Source: Bradyrhizobium genosp. SA-3 (GTDB lineage: Bacteria; Pseudomonadota; Alphaproteobacteria; Rhizobiales; Xanthobacteraceae). From it: a stretch of DNA of 64,000 nucleotides. Both the position numbers and the translations under genes were made by a program. The stretch's first letter is position 1, and each line of letters opens with the position of its first letter. Below are positions 16,149-25,013 of the stretch, piece after piece. Location of the stretch: NCBI RefSeq assembly GCF_004212635.1, contig NZ_PSRT01000012.1:26476-90475 (forward strand). The letters are read 5' to 3'. Below the pieces are notes generated by a model. That model had not been told where the DNA came from, made no database searches, and saw only the letters and a program-made list of their open reading frames with translations.

Positions 16149-19100
16149 TCAGGTCTTCACCTCCGCCACCTTCGCCTTCGGCGCCTTCTTCGACGCGCGC
16201 CAGTTCTCGAAGCGCTGCACCACCACGAAGAAGGCCGGCACGAACAGCACCGCGAGGCAGGTCGAGGCCAGCATGCCCGAGAACACGGTGATGCCGATCG
16301 ACTTGCGCGCGCTGGCGCCGGCGCCGGTGGCGAGCACCAGGGGCACCACGCCGAGGATGAAGGCGAACGACGTCATCAGGATCGGACGGAAGCGGGCGCG
16401 CGCCGCCTCGATCGCGGAATCGAGAAGCGGCTTGCCGTCGCGGCCGTGCAGCTCGAGTCCGACCTCGACGATCAGTATCGCGTTCTTGGCCGACAGCGCG
16501 ATGAGCAGGATCAAGCCGATCTGGCAATAGAGGTTGTTGTCGATCTTGAGCCCGCTCAGGATCAGCATCGGCCCGAGCAGCGACAGCGGCACCGCGAGGA
16601 TCACCGAGATCGGCGCGTACCAGCTCTCATACTGGCCGGCGAGCACGAGATAGACCAGCAGCATGGCGAGGCCGAACACCCAGTAGATCTGGTTGGAGAC
16701 TGCCTTCTCCTGATAGGACATCGCGGTCCATTCATAGCCGGTGCCCGGCGGCAGCGTCTTGTCCGCGATCTCTTCCATCAGTTTCAGGGACTGGCCGGAG
16801 GAATAACCCTGCGCCGGCAGGCCGATGACGGTCGAGGATGGATAGAGGTTGTAGAGGCTGATCAGCGACGGGCCGGTGGCCGGCGTGATCTTGGCGACGG
16901 TGCCGATCGGGATCATGTCGCCGTTCGAGTTGCGCACCTGCATGTTGGCGATGTCGCGCTCGGTGACGCGGAAGGCCGGATCGGCCTGGGTGTAGACCTG
17001 GAACACGCGGCCGAACTTGTTGAACTGGTTGACGTAGGATGAGCCCAGATAGGTCGATAGCGCCGAGAACACCTGATCGGTGGTGACGTGGAGCGTCTGG
17101 GTCTTGACGCGGTCGATCTCGACGTTGAATTGCGGCACCGACGAGCGGAACGAGGACTGTACGCGCTGCAGCGCGCTCTGGCTCTGGCCATTGCTGACCA
17201 TCGCGCCGGTGATCGCCTGAAGCTTGGCGAAATCGCTGTTGCCGTCGCGCAGCTCGACCTGCATCGAGAAGCCGGCGGCGTTGCCGATGCCCTGGATCGG
17301 CGGCGGCGGCAAGACGATGGTGCGCGCTTCCATGATGGTCGCGAGCTTGTCGTTGAGCCCGTATACCAGCGAGCGCAGATCCTCGCCGGGTCCTTTGCGC
17401 GCCTCCCAATCCTTCAGGATGATGTAGGCAACGCCGGCATTGGCAAGGCTCGCGCTGTTGTCGAGCGCGGAGATGCCGGCGATGGTGATGACCTGCTGGA
17501 CGCCAGGGGTGTCCTTGATCAGCTCGCTCGCTCTGTCGAGCACCGTCTGGGTCCGCTCCAGCGCGGCGCCGTCGGGCAGCTGCACGGCGGCGATCAGATA
17601 GCCCTGGTCCTCGATCGGCAGGAAGCCGGTCGGCACCCGCGACAGGCCGTAGCCGCCGATCCCGATCAGGACCAGCGCCACCGCGACCGAGACCGTGGCG
17701 TGCCTGACCAGGAAGCCGATCAGCCGCGTGTAGCCGCGCTCGAGCCGGTTATAGACGGCGTTGAAGCCGCGGTAGAAGAAATTGCGCTGCTCTGGCGGCA
17801 CCGCCGGCCGCAGCCAGAGCGCACACTGCGTCGGCTTCAAGGTCGCCGCGTTGATGGCGGACAGAAGCGCGGTCGCGGCGATCACCAGCGCGAATTGCGA
17901 ATAGATGCGCCCGGTCAGTCCTGCGAGGAACGAGGCCGGCAAAAACACCGAGATCAGCACCAGGGTGATGCCGACGATCGGCGCGAACAGCTGGTCCATC
18001 GCCCTGATCGCGGCGTCGTGGCCGTTCATGCCCTGCTCGATGTTGTGGGCGGCGCCTTCGACCACCACGATGGCGTCGTCGACCACGATGCCGATCGCCA
18101 GCACGATCGCGAACAGCGTCGACATGTTGATGGTGAAGCCGAGCGCCGCCATGGCGGCGAACGCGCCGATGATGGTCACCGGCACGGTCGTCGCCGGCAC
18201 CAGCATAGCGCGCCAGTCCTGCAGGAACACAAGGATCACGACCAGCACCAAAAGGCCAGCCTCGATCAGCGTCATGTAGACCTCGTGTACCGAGGCTTCC
18301 ACGAACTTGGTGGTGTCGAACGGCGTGTCGTATTTGATGCCTTCGGGGAAGCGCTTGGCGAGCTCCGCCATCTTCTTCTCGACGGCCTGCTCGACCTGGA
18401 GCGCGTTCGCGCCTGGCGACTGGAACACGCCGATGCCGACGGCCGGCTGCTTGTTGAGCGAGAAGATCTGGCTATAGGTCTGCGCGCCCAGTTCGACCCA
18501 GCCGACGTCGCGCACCCGCGTGACGTCGCCGCTCGTGCCCGTCTTGACGATGATGTTCTCGAACTGGCTGCTGTCGTCGAGCCGTCCGTTGACGTTGAGC
18601 GTGTACTGGAACGCCTGGCCCGGCGGAGTCGGCGGCGCGCCGACCTGGCCGGCGGAGACCTGCTGGCTCTGCTGCTGGATTGCGTTGATGACGTCCTGCG
18701 GCACCAGGTCACGGACCTGCAGCTTGTTCGGGTCGAGCCAGACCCGCATCGAATATTGGCCGGCGCCGAACACGGTGACGTTGCCGACGCCGGGCAGGCG
18801 GGAGAGCTCGTCGCGGATATTGATGGTGGCGTAATTGCTCAAATACAGGCTGTCGTACTTCGCGTCGGGCGAGGTCAGCGTCACGAACAGCAGGATCGAG
18901 GTCGACCGCTTCTGCACGGTGACGCCCTGGTTCTGCACCGCCTGCGGCAATTGCGACAGCGCGCTGGAGACGCGGTTCTGCACCAGCACCTGCGCGAAAT
19001 TGAGGTCGGTGCCGATCTTGAAGGTCACGGTCAGCGTATAGGTGCCGTCGGAGCCGCTGTAGGACTGCATGTAGAGCATGTCCTCGACGCCGTTGACCTG

Positions 19101-19304
19101 CTGCTCGATCGGCAACGCCACGGTGTCGATCACGGTCTTGGCGCTCGCGCCGGGATAGCGCGTGGTGACCTGCACGGTCGGCGGCACCACATCAGGATAT
19201 TGCGCGATCGCGAGATTGAACAGTGCGACGCCGCCGATCAGGATCATCAGCAGCGCGATGACGTTCGAGAGGACCGGCCGCTCGATGAAGAATTTTGAGA
19301 TCAT
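16149..19304 (-). CDS. RND multidrug efflux permease (HAE1 family, AcrB/MexB-like)
   Basis: A 1051-residue inner-membrane proton-drug antiporter. The N-terminus MISKFFIERPVLSNVIALLM and the porter-domain motif AQYPDVVPPTVQVTTRYPGA are canonical. The proton relay Asp pair is in GIVVDDAIVVVEGAAHNIEQ, and the partner Lys is in LSAKNAILIVEVG. Length and duplicated 12-TM plan are normal. It is encoded 11 bp downstream of its adaptor (19316-20509). No outer-membrane channel gene is adjacent, so a TolC-like protein elsewhere must complete the pump. Confidence 0.95.
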   Translation of the reverse strand: MISKFFIERPVLSNVIALLMILIGGVALFNLAIAQYPDVVPPTVQVTTRYPGASAKTVIDTVALPIEQQVNGVEDMLYMQSYSGSDGTYTLTVTFKIGTDLNFAQVLVQNRVSSALSQLPQAVQNQGVTVQKRSTSILLFVTLTSPDAKYDSLYLSNYATINIRDELSRLPGVGNVTVFGAGQYSMRVWLDPNKLQVRDLVPQDVINAIQQQSQQVSAGQVGAPPTPPGQAFQYTLNVNGRLDDSSQFENIIVKTGTSGDVTRVRDVGWVELGAQTYSQIFSLNKQPAVGIGVFQSPGANALQVEQAVEKKMAELAKRFPEGIKYDTPFDTTKFVEASVHEVYMTLIEAGLLVLVVILVFLQDWRAMLVPATTVPVTIIGAFAAMAALGFTINMSTLFAIVLAIGIVVDDAIVVVEGAAHNIEQGMNGHDAAIRAMDQLFAPIVGITLVLISVFLPASFLAGLTGRIYSQFALVIAATALLSAINAATLKPTQCALWLRPAVPPEQRNFFYRGFNAVYNRLERGYTRLIGFLVRHATVSVAVALVLIGIGGYGLSRVPTGFLPIEDQGYLIAAVQLPDGAALERTQTVLDRASELIKDTPGVQQVITIAGISALDNSASLANAGVAYIILKDWEARKGPGEDLRSLVYGLNDKLATIMEARTIVLPPPPIQGIGNAAGFSMQVELRDGNSDFAKLQAITGAMVSNGQSQSALQRVQSSFRSSVPQFNVEIDRVKTQTLHVTTDQVFSALSTYLGSSYVNQFNKFGRVFQVYTQADPAFRVTERDIANMQVRNSNGDMIPIGTVAKITPATGPSLISLYNLYPSSTVIGLPAQGYSSGQSLKLMEEIADKTLPPGTGYEWTAMSYQEKAVSNQIYWVFGLAMLLVYLVLAGQYESWYAPISVILAVPLSLLGPMLILSGLKIDNNLYCQIGLILLIALSAKNAILIVEVGLELHGRDGKPLLDSAIEAARARFRPILMTSFAFILGVVPLVLATGAGASARKSIGITVFSGMLASTCLAVLFVPAFFVVVQRFENWRASKKAPKAKVAEVKT

Positions 19305-19315
19305 GGCCGGCGCTC

Positions 19316-20509
19316 CTACTTGGCAGAGGCCTGCGGCTGCTCGATCTTCGTCACTTGCGGGTCGATCTTCTGGCCCGGAATCACCCGCAGCAATCCTGCG
19401 ATCACCACCCGGTCGTCCGGCTTTAGGCCGCTCTCGATCACGCGCAAGCCACTGTCGACGGGGCCGATCTGCACCTTGCGCTGTTCGACGAAATTGTCAC
19501 TGTTGACCACCAGCAGATAGCGGCCGCCCTGGTCGCTGCCGAGCGCGGTGTCGGGGACGAGCAGGGCGCTCTTCTCCTGGTCGAAGGGCACGCGGACGCG
19601 GACGAAGTAGCCGGGCAGCAGCACCCGCTTGTCGTTGGGGACGAGGCCGCGCACCGCGAGCGTTCCGGTCGATTGGTTGAGGGTCGGCGAGACGTAGTCG
19701 AGATGGCCCTCATGCGGATAGCCGGTCTCGGTCTGGAGGCCCACCTGGATCGGCAACTGTTTGAGGTCGGCGACGGTCAGCCCGCGGCGGGCCGCTTCGG
19801 CGCGGATGCGCAGCACATCCTGCTCGTTGACCGTGAAGTTCACCCAGATCGGGTCCAGCGCGACGATCTGCGCGAGCTGGGTCGGAGAGGAGACGCCGAC
19901 GAGCTCGCCGACCGAGACCAGATGCGCGCTGACGATGCCGTCGAACGGCGCCGTCACCCTGGTATAGCTGTAATTGACCTCGGCGAGCCTGGTATTGACC
20001 TGGGCCTGCTGCAGACTGGCCTGAGCGTTGTCGCGGGTGGATGTCGAGGTGTCGAGCGTGGACTGCGAGACCGCCTGGCGCTGCACGAGCTCGACCTGGC
20101 GCTTGTAATCGGCTTCGGCCTGCTTGACCGTGGCCTGCGCGCCGACCTCCGCGGCCTTCGCCTGCTCGACCTTTAGCTTGTAGGTCTCCGGCTCGATGGT
20201 GAAGAGCTGGGTGCCCTGCTTGACGAAGGTGCCGTCCTGATAGTCGATCGATTGCAGAAAGCCCTGCACGCGCGCGACGAGATCGACGCTCTTGATCGGC
20301 GCGGTGTTGCCTGTCGCCTCGACATAGCGCGTCACGGCGCGCTGCACCGGCATCGCCACGTCCACCTTGGGCGGCGGCGGCGCCACGAAGGTGTTCTTGT
20401 CCTCGCAGCCGGCGAGCGCGATCACGGCGGTTGCCGTTGCCAAGGCCCGCCCGACATGTCTCCACGCTTCCTTACATCGTGCGGGAGATGCGGGATTCGC
20501 GCGTGTCAT
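19316..20509 (-). CDS. RND periplasmic adaptor lipoprotein (membrane fusion protein)
   Basis: A 397-residue adaptor linking the RND permease to an outer-membrane channel. The start at 20509 puts a lipoprotein signal in place (AVIALAGCEDKN, Cys for acylation). The 16 codons upstream in frame look non-coding. The order lipoyl - coiled-coil hairpin - lipoyl - beta barrel is visible: VARVQGFLQSIDYQDGTFVK, then helices rich in Ala/Gln/Val, then VTAPFDGIVSAHLVSVGELV. First gene of a two-gene operon with the permease. Upstream is a 234-bp divergent region with a 12-bp inverted repeat. Confidence 0.94.
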   Translation of the reverse strand: MTRANPASPARCKEAWRHVGRALATATAVIALAGCEDKNTFVAPPPPKVDVAMPVQRAVTRYVEATGNTAPIKSVDLVARVQGFLQSIDYQDGTFVKQGTQLFTIEPETYKLKVEQAKAAEVGAQATVKQAEADYKRQVELVQRQAVSQSTLDTSTSTRDNAQASLQQAQVNTRLAEVNYSYTRVTAPFDGIVSAHLVSVGELVGVSSPTQLAQIVALDPIWVNFTVNEQDVLRIRAEAARRGLTVADLKQLPIQVGLQTETGYPHEGHLDYVSPTLNQSTGTLAVRGLVPNDKRVLLPGYFVRVRVPFDQEKSALLVPDTALGSDQGGRYLLVVNSDNFVEQRKVQIGPVDSGLRVIESGLKPDDRVVIAGLLRVIPGQKIDPQVTKIEQPQASAK

Positions 20510-20620
20510 TCGGTGGCCCCCGGGTTGCTGTCTGTCGGTGCGGCAGGCTACCAACAAATGCCCGTCCGTGGAACACCATAGCCATGGCGGTCAGCGGCCT
20601 TGCACTGCAAACGGCGGCGT

Positions 20621-20694
20621 GGCCTTTGACAAGTTTATCATGACAAATGGCTTTTCACTGAGCGCACGATCGACCAGAATTGTGTCAAAGGCCA
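20621..20694. promoter_or_regulatory. Widely spaced perfect inverted repeat, candidate operator
   Basis: TGGCCTTTGACA (20621-20632) and TGTCAAAGGCCA (20683-20694) are perfect 12-bp inverted arms 50 bp apart. A further TGACAA half-like motif lies at 20641-20646. The element sits between the divergent RND operon and binding-protein gene. It could be a two-site operator for a repressor acting through looping, or overlapping -35-like TTGACA elements in both directions. No regulator gene is adjacent. Confidence 0.45.
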
Positions 20695-20743
20695 TGTGAC
20701 CGACGTGATGCATCGGAAGAAGAATAGGTGAGGAGACCATGAC

Positions 20744-21535
20744 ATGCCCACGTCGCTCCAGTCGGCCCTTGCCGGCCTCGTTCTCGCAGCGGCGGTCGCC
20801 ATGCCCGCGCTAGCTGATGGCCTAACGGACGAGATCGCGCCGACCGGCAAGCTGCGGGTCGCGATCGCGATCAGCCCGGCGGGCGGTGCGTTCTGGTCGA
20901 CCAAGGCCGAGGCCGGCTATGCCGGCGTTCCCGTCGATCTCGGCAAGGAGTTGGCGGCGCAACTCGGCGTGCCCGTCGAATATGTCGTGCATCAGAATTC
21001 CGGCCAGATCACCGAAGCCGCCTCGAAAGGCACATGGGACGTCACCTGGCTTCCCAAGGATCCCGAGCGCGAGACCAAGATGATGTTCGGCCCGATCTAC
21101 GAGGTCGCCGACGCCACCTACATCGTCAAGCCCGGTTCGAACATCACCAATTTCGCCACGCTCGACCAGGCGGGCGTCAAGGTCGCGGCCGTCAACGCCA
21201 CCACCACCATGCGCGGCGCCATCGCGCATCTGAAGAACGCGAAGGTCACGGGCTATCAGACCTATGACGAGATCTTCGGCCTCCTCAAGAGCGGCGAGAT
21301 CGATGCCTTCGCGCTGTCGCGCGACCAGCTCAACAAGATGGCGCAGAAGATTCCGGGTACGCGTGTGCTGGACGAGACGTTCAAGAAGACGGTGACCGCC
21401 GTCGCCGTCCCGCTAGGCCACAGCCAGGCATTGGCGTTCGTCACCAAGTTCATGACGGACGCCACGACGAACGACACGCTGCGCAAGGCCTACGACAACA
21501 ACGGCCTGAAGGATTCGCCGATCCGGACGGAATAG
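20744..21535 (+). CDS. ABC transporter substrate-binding protein, family 3 (amino-acid type)
   Basis: A 263-residue periplasmic protein. The signal peptide (LAGLVLAAAVAMPALA) is cleaved near residue 25. The mature part starts GLTDEIAPTGKLRVAIAISP, typical of SBP_bac_3 proteins. Family landmarks are AGVPVDLGKELAAQLGVPVE, GTWDVTWLPKDPERET and AVNATTTMRGAIA. The ligand is probably a polar amino acid or related solute, not assignable. No permease or ATPase gene flanks it, so it is an orphan binding protein or may act in sensing. Confidence 0.88.
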   Translation: MPTSLQSALAGLVLAAAVAMPALADGLTDEIAPTGKLRVAIAISPAGGAFWSTKAEAGYAGVPVDLGKELAAQLGVPVEYVVHQNSGQITEAASKGTWDVTWLPKDPERETKMMFGPIYEVADATYIVKPGSNITNFATLDQAGVKVAAVNATTTMRGAIAHLKNAKVTGYQTYDEIFGLLKSGEIDAFALSRDQLNKMAQKIPGTRVLDETFKKTVTAVAVPLGHSQALAFVTKFMTDATTNDTLRKAYDNNGLKDSPIRTE

Positions 21536-21564
21536 CATGACCCACGTTGCGGCGCGCCGATCTC

Positions 21565-22635
21565 TCAGCGCGCCTTGATCTCCGCGTACTTCGCCATCGC
21601 GCGCTCGAACTTCCGGTTGAACAGCCACATCGCGGCAAGGATCTCGCGGAAGCTTGCGGAGGTGCGCGCCCGGTCGGCCTGCCCGAACGCGAAGATGCTG
21701 TTGTTGCGCAGGTGCTTCATGATCGTGGGGCTGGACACCCTGTAGTTCAGGAGGTCGCCCGACTTGAGCGCGGACCTGGTCGGGGTGGGCACGATCTGGA
21801 TCAGCTCGAATAGCTTCATCTGGTCGATCGGGTCGGGCAGCGTCTTCACGATCCCCGGGATCTCCCGGAACAGATCGGCATGCGCGTTCATCAGGCCGTC
21901 GCGCACATTGGTCCAATGATTGAAGCGGTGATCGGTGCCGCGGGCCCGCGCCTCCTCCTTGTCGTCGCGCGTGCTCAGCCCTGGATCGATCGCTGCGATC
22001 TCGCTCTTGATGGCCTCCCATTTCCGTCGGCCGTTGCGGTCTTCGGAGGGGCCGGTCTGGAAGCTGCCCATATAGGTGTTCGAGCGTCCGTTGCGAACAT
22101 TCTGCTTGCCGTTGGTCTCGGCGAAGAACAGCCCGAGGCTGATGCGCCCCGCAGCTTGCGCGTGAGGTGGCGCAAGTCCCTTGGCGCGCGCGATCGCGAC
22201 GGCGAGATCGACGACGTCCTTGAACGGCGTCGCCGAGTTCTGCGCGCCGGCGGGCGGCGCTTCCATGATGTCGAACAGTTTCGAATATTCGTCGATCAAA
22301 GGCTCGATGTCGGCGTCGAAATAGGCCGGAGGAATCTCGAACTTGTTGGGCCTGCCGATCCGCGACGGCATGGCGTCGGTGAGATCCTTGTAGGTGCTGA
22401 TGACGGCGACACGCGCCAGATACAGCGCCTGTCCCGGCAGGTTCGGCAGCGGCTGCTTCGCCTCGATCTGGCGCCGCCGCTCGGCCAGTACCGACTTGAA
22501 GCCGGCGAGCGCGCGGTCATAGGCGGCGAGCGCCTCGGATTGTTTTGCCGTGAGCGTGCCCTGCTGTCCGACGGCGGGTGCCGTCAAGAGGACGAGCGCC
22601 GTCAAGGCAGCGGCAACAAGGTATCTCGGTCCCAT
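21565..22635 (-). CDS. Exported protein of unknown function
   Basis: The start at 22635 (MGPRYLVAAALTALVLLTAP) gives a clean signal peptide cleaved near AVGQQ and a protein of 356 residues. An upstream Met (22668) would bury the signal. The mature protein is mostly helical and charged. The segment GLFFAETNGKQNVRNGRSNT followed by YMGSFQTG faintly recalls the catalytic Glu and Gly-rich loop of lysozyme-like transglycosylases, but I would not assign that function. It converges on the binding-protein gene, ending 29 bp after that stop. Confidence 0.72.
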   Translation of the reverse strand: MGPRYLVAAALTALVLLTAPAVGQQGTLTAKQSEALAAYDRALAGFKSVLAERRRQIEAKQPLPNLPGQALYLARVAVISTYKDLTDAMPSRIGRPNKFEIPPAYFDADIEPLIDEYSKLFDIMEAPPAGAQNSATPFKDVVDLAVAIARAKGLAPPHAQAAGRISLGLFFAETNGKQNVRNGRSNTYMGSFQTGPSEDRNGRRKWEAIKSEIAAIDPGLSTRDDKEEARARGTDHRFNHWTNVRDGLMNAHADLFREIPGIVKTLPDPIDQMKLFELIQIVPTPTRSALKSGDLLNYRVSSPTIMKHLRNNSIFAFGQADRARTSASFREILAAMWLFNRKFERAMAKYAEIKAR

Positions 22636-22738
22636 GCGGTTCCCCGGCGGCTGTCGAATCGTCGCCACGGAACGTAAGCATCAGACGCGGAGGCTGGCGA
22701 GATGCAATCTCTCCCGAGCCGACGGCCGCCCTCTCCAC

Positions 22739-24064
22739 CTATAGCGCGCGTTTCGAATTTTCCGGGGCGAGCAGGATGCCGATGAAGGCGCAGGCCGCGA
22801 TCGCCTCGAAATAGAGGATCACTGGCGTGAAGCTGCCGCTCGATCCCATCAGGGCGGTGCCGACCAGGGGCGCGATGCCGCCGCCGAGGATGATGCCGAG
22901 CTGCTTGCCGAGCGAGGAGCCGCTGACGCGAACCTCCGTCGGAAACTGCTCCGCCGTGAAGGCTGCTTCCGGCGCGAACATCAGCGCGTGGATGACTCCG
23001 ATCGAGACGACCAGGCCCATGACGAGCAGTGTCGGGTCCTTGGTCGCGACGAGCTGGAAGTAGATCGGGTACCACGCCGCCGCCAGCAGGATGCCGATCG
23101 CGATGAACGGGCGGCGGCCGAAGCGGTCCGAATAGGCCGCGATCAGCGGCACCATGCACATTTCCAGCACGTTGGCGACCATGGTCCCGAAGGTGACGCT
23201 GGATTGCGCCATGCCGAGCGTCTTGACGGCATAGCCGAGCACGAAGATCGTGCTCATGTATTGGAACGTGCTGTGGGCCATATTGGCGAGGCAGCCGAAC
23301 AGCACCGATTTCTTCCACGACCGCGCCACGTCGAGCAGTGGTGCCTTCGGCCGCGCGGCTGAGGCCTGAACCGCCTTGAAAAGGGTCGATTCGTCGACCT
23401 GGAGACGGATGTAGGTGCCGAGCACCACCAGGACGAGGCTGAGCACGAAGGGCACGCGCCAGACCCATTGCGCAAAGTCCTGCGGGGTCGAGACGAAGCC
23501 GAGCAAGGCGATGAAGCCGGATGCCAGGATCACGCCGATCGGACCGGACGCATTGACAAAGGAGGCGAAGAAGCCGCGTCTTGCCGACGGCGCATTCTCC
23601 AGCGTCAGCGACACCGCGTTCATGTATTCGCCGCCGAAGGCAAACCCCTGCACGAGGCGCAAGGTGACCAGCGCGATCGGCGCCAGGAGCCCGATCGAAT
23701 CGTAGCTCGGCAGGCAGCCGATCAGGAAGCTCGCGACACCCATCAGCACGAAGGTGATCGTCAGCATCGCCTTGCGGCCGAGCTGGTCGCCGTAATGGCC
23801 GAACACCATGCCGCCGAGCGGACGGGCGACGAAGCCGACTGCAAACGTCGCGTAGACCGCCAGCATGCTCGCCGTCGAATCCATCTTTGGAAAGAAGAAG
23901 CGGTCGAACACGATGGGAGCGGTGAAGGCATAGATGAAGAAATCATAGTGTTCGATCACCGATCCGAGCGAGGACGCGATCACGAGCTTACGGAACGCCG
24001 GCGTGATTGGCGCCGCCTCGGCGCGACTGGTCGCCCCGGTGATGACCTCGGCAGTGTTGCTCAT
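22739..24064 (-). CDS. MFS transporter, metabolite:H+ symporter (MHS) type
   Basis: A 441-residue transporter with 12 predicted spans. The MHS-type opening SSLGSVIEHYDFFIYAFTAP, the loop signature GHYGDQLGRKAML and the span LRLVQGFAFGGEYMNAVSLT match the group that imports organic acids, betaines and aromatic acids. It lies 100 bp downstream of the ring-cleavage cluster on the same strand, so import of the aromatic substrate of that cluster is the best guess. No signal peptide. Confidence 0.88.
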   Translation of the reverse strand: MSNTAEVITGATSRAEAAPITPAFRKLVIASSLGSVIEHYDFFIYAFTAPIVFDRFFFPKMDSTASMLAVYATFAVGFVARPLGGMVFGHYGDQLGRKAMLTITFVLMGVASFLIGCLPSYDSIGLLAPIALVTLRLVQGFAFGGEYMNAVSLTLENAPSARRGFFASFVNASGPIGVILASGFIALLGFVSTPQDFAQWVWRVPFVLSLVLVVLGTYIRLQVDESTLFKAVQASAARPKAPLLDVARSWKKSVLFGCLANMAHSTFQYMSTIFVLGYAVKTLGMAQSSVTFGTMVANVLEMCMVPLIAAYSDRFGRRPFIAIGILLAAAWYPIYFQLVATKDPTLLVMGLVVSIGVIHALMFAPEAAFTAEQFPTEVRVSGSSLGKQLGIILGGGIAPLVGTALMGSSGSFTPVILYFEAIAACAFIGILLAPENSKRAL

Positions 24065-24164
24065 ACGTTTCCCCTCTCTGCTTTTGCTTATGTCGTCTCT
24101 AGGCGCGCCGGCCCTGGCGGCGGAACGAAGCAGGCCTCGCCGCCGCCGCCAGGGAATGGATCGC

Positions 24165-25013
24165 TCACTGCGCCTCGTCGACGACCGGATTGCGCAGGAT
24201 TGCGAGCTTCTCGACCTCGACCTCGACGACGTCGCCGGGCTTCATCCAGAGCGGCGGGGTGCGCTTGGCGCCGACACCGCCGGGCGTGCCGCTGACGATG
24301 ACGTCGCCGGGCTCGAGCCGGGTGAAGGTCGAGCAATATTCGATCTGGCGCGGGATATCGAAGATCATGTGCTTGATCTGCGTTTCTTGCACGACCTGCC
24401 CGTTGAGGCGTGTGGTGAGCTTGAGCTCGCCGAGCTCGCCAAGCTCGTCCGGCGTCATCATCCACGGGCCGAACGCGCCGGTATCGGGAAAATTCTTGCC
24501 CGGCGTGAACTGGTGGGTGTGGCGCTGGAAATCGCGGATGCTGCCGTCGTTGTAGCAGGAGTAGCCGGCAACGTGACCCATCGCTTCGCTGCGGGAGATG
24601 TATCGCCCGCCCTTGCCGATGATGACCGCAAGCTCGCCCTCGAAGTCGAGATTGGTCGAGACACGCGGCCGGATGATGGGCCTTAGATGCCCGGTCTGAC
24701 TGTTGGAATAACGCGAGAAGATGGTGGGGTGCTCGACCTCGGGGCGGCCGGTCTCCTTCCGGTGCGTTTCGTAGTTCAGGCCGACGCACAGGATCTTGTC
24801 CGGGTTCGGAACGACCGGCAGCCAGCTCAGCCCCGCAAGCGGCGTGGCGGCCGCCTTAGGCTTCGCGTCCGCGACGCCTGCGAGCGCACCGGCGATGGCG
24901 GCCCTCAGATCGGCATAGCGGGTGGCGAGCACGGCGCCGACATCGAGGAAATTGTCGCCCTCGACGAGGCCCCAGGTCGTCCGTCCGTCGATCGCAACGG
25001 TCGCGAGTTTCAT
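24165..25013 (-). CDS. Fumarylacetoacetate hydrolase (FAH) family protein
   Basis: A 282-residue FAH-superfamily enzyme, likely cleaving or isomerising the ring-fission product. The start at 25013 (MKLATVAIDGRTTWGLVEGD) forms an ATGA overlap with the hydroxylase stop. Conserved blocks are LCVGLNYETHRKETG, PTIFSRY, and the metal ligands in DFEGELAVIIGKGG. The C-terminal part has EPGDVIVSGTPGGVG and PLWMKPGDVVEVEVE. Third gene of the dioxygenase-hydroxylase-hydrolase operon. It could be a hydrolase or a decarboxylase/isomerase. Confidence 0.9.
   Translation of the reverse strand: MKLATVAIDGRTTWGLVEGDNFLDVGAVLATRYADLRAAIAGALAGVADAKPKAAATPLAGLSWLPVVPNPDKILCVGLNYETHRKETGRPEVEHPTIFSRYSNSQTGHLRPIIRPRVSTNLDFEGELAVIIGKGGRYISRSEAMGHVAGYSCYNDGSIRDFQRHTHQFTPGKNFPDTGAFGPWMMTPDELGELGELKLTTRLNGQVVQETQIKHMIFDIPRQIEYCSTFTRLEPGDVIVSGTPGGVGAKRTPPLWMKPGDVVEVEVEKLAILRNPVVDEAQ

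Noticed and set aside
17088..19298. 736-codon open frame on the plus strand
   Set aside because: Fully antisense to the RND permease, Arg/Asp/His/Gln-rich low-complexity translation, no ribosome-binding site; a GC-rich third-position shadow.
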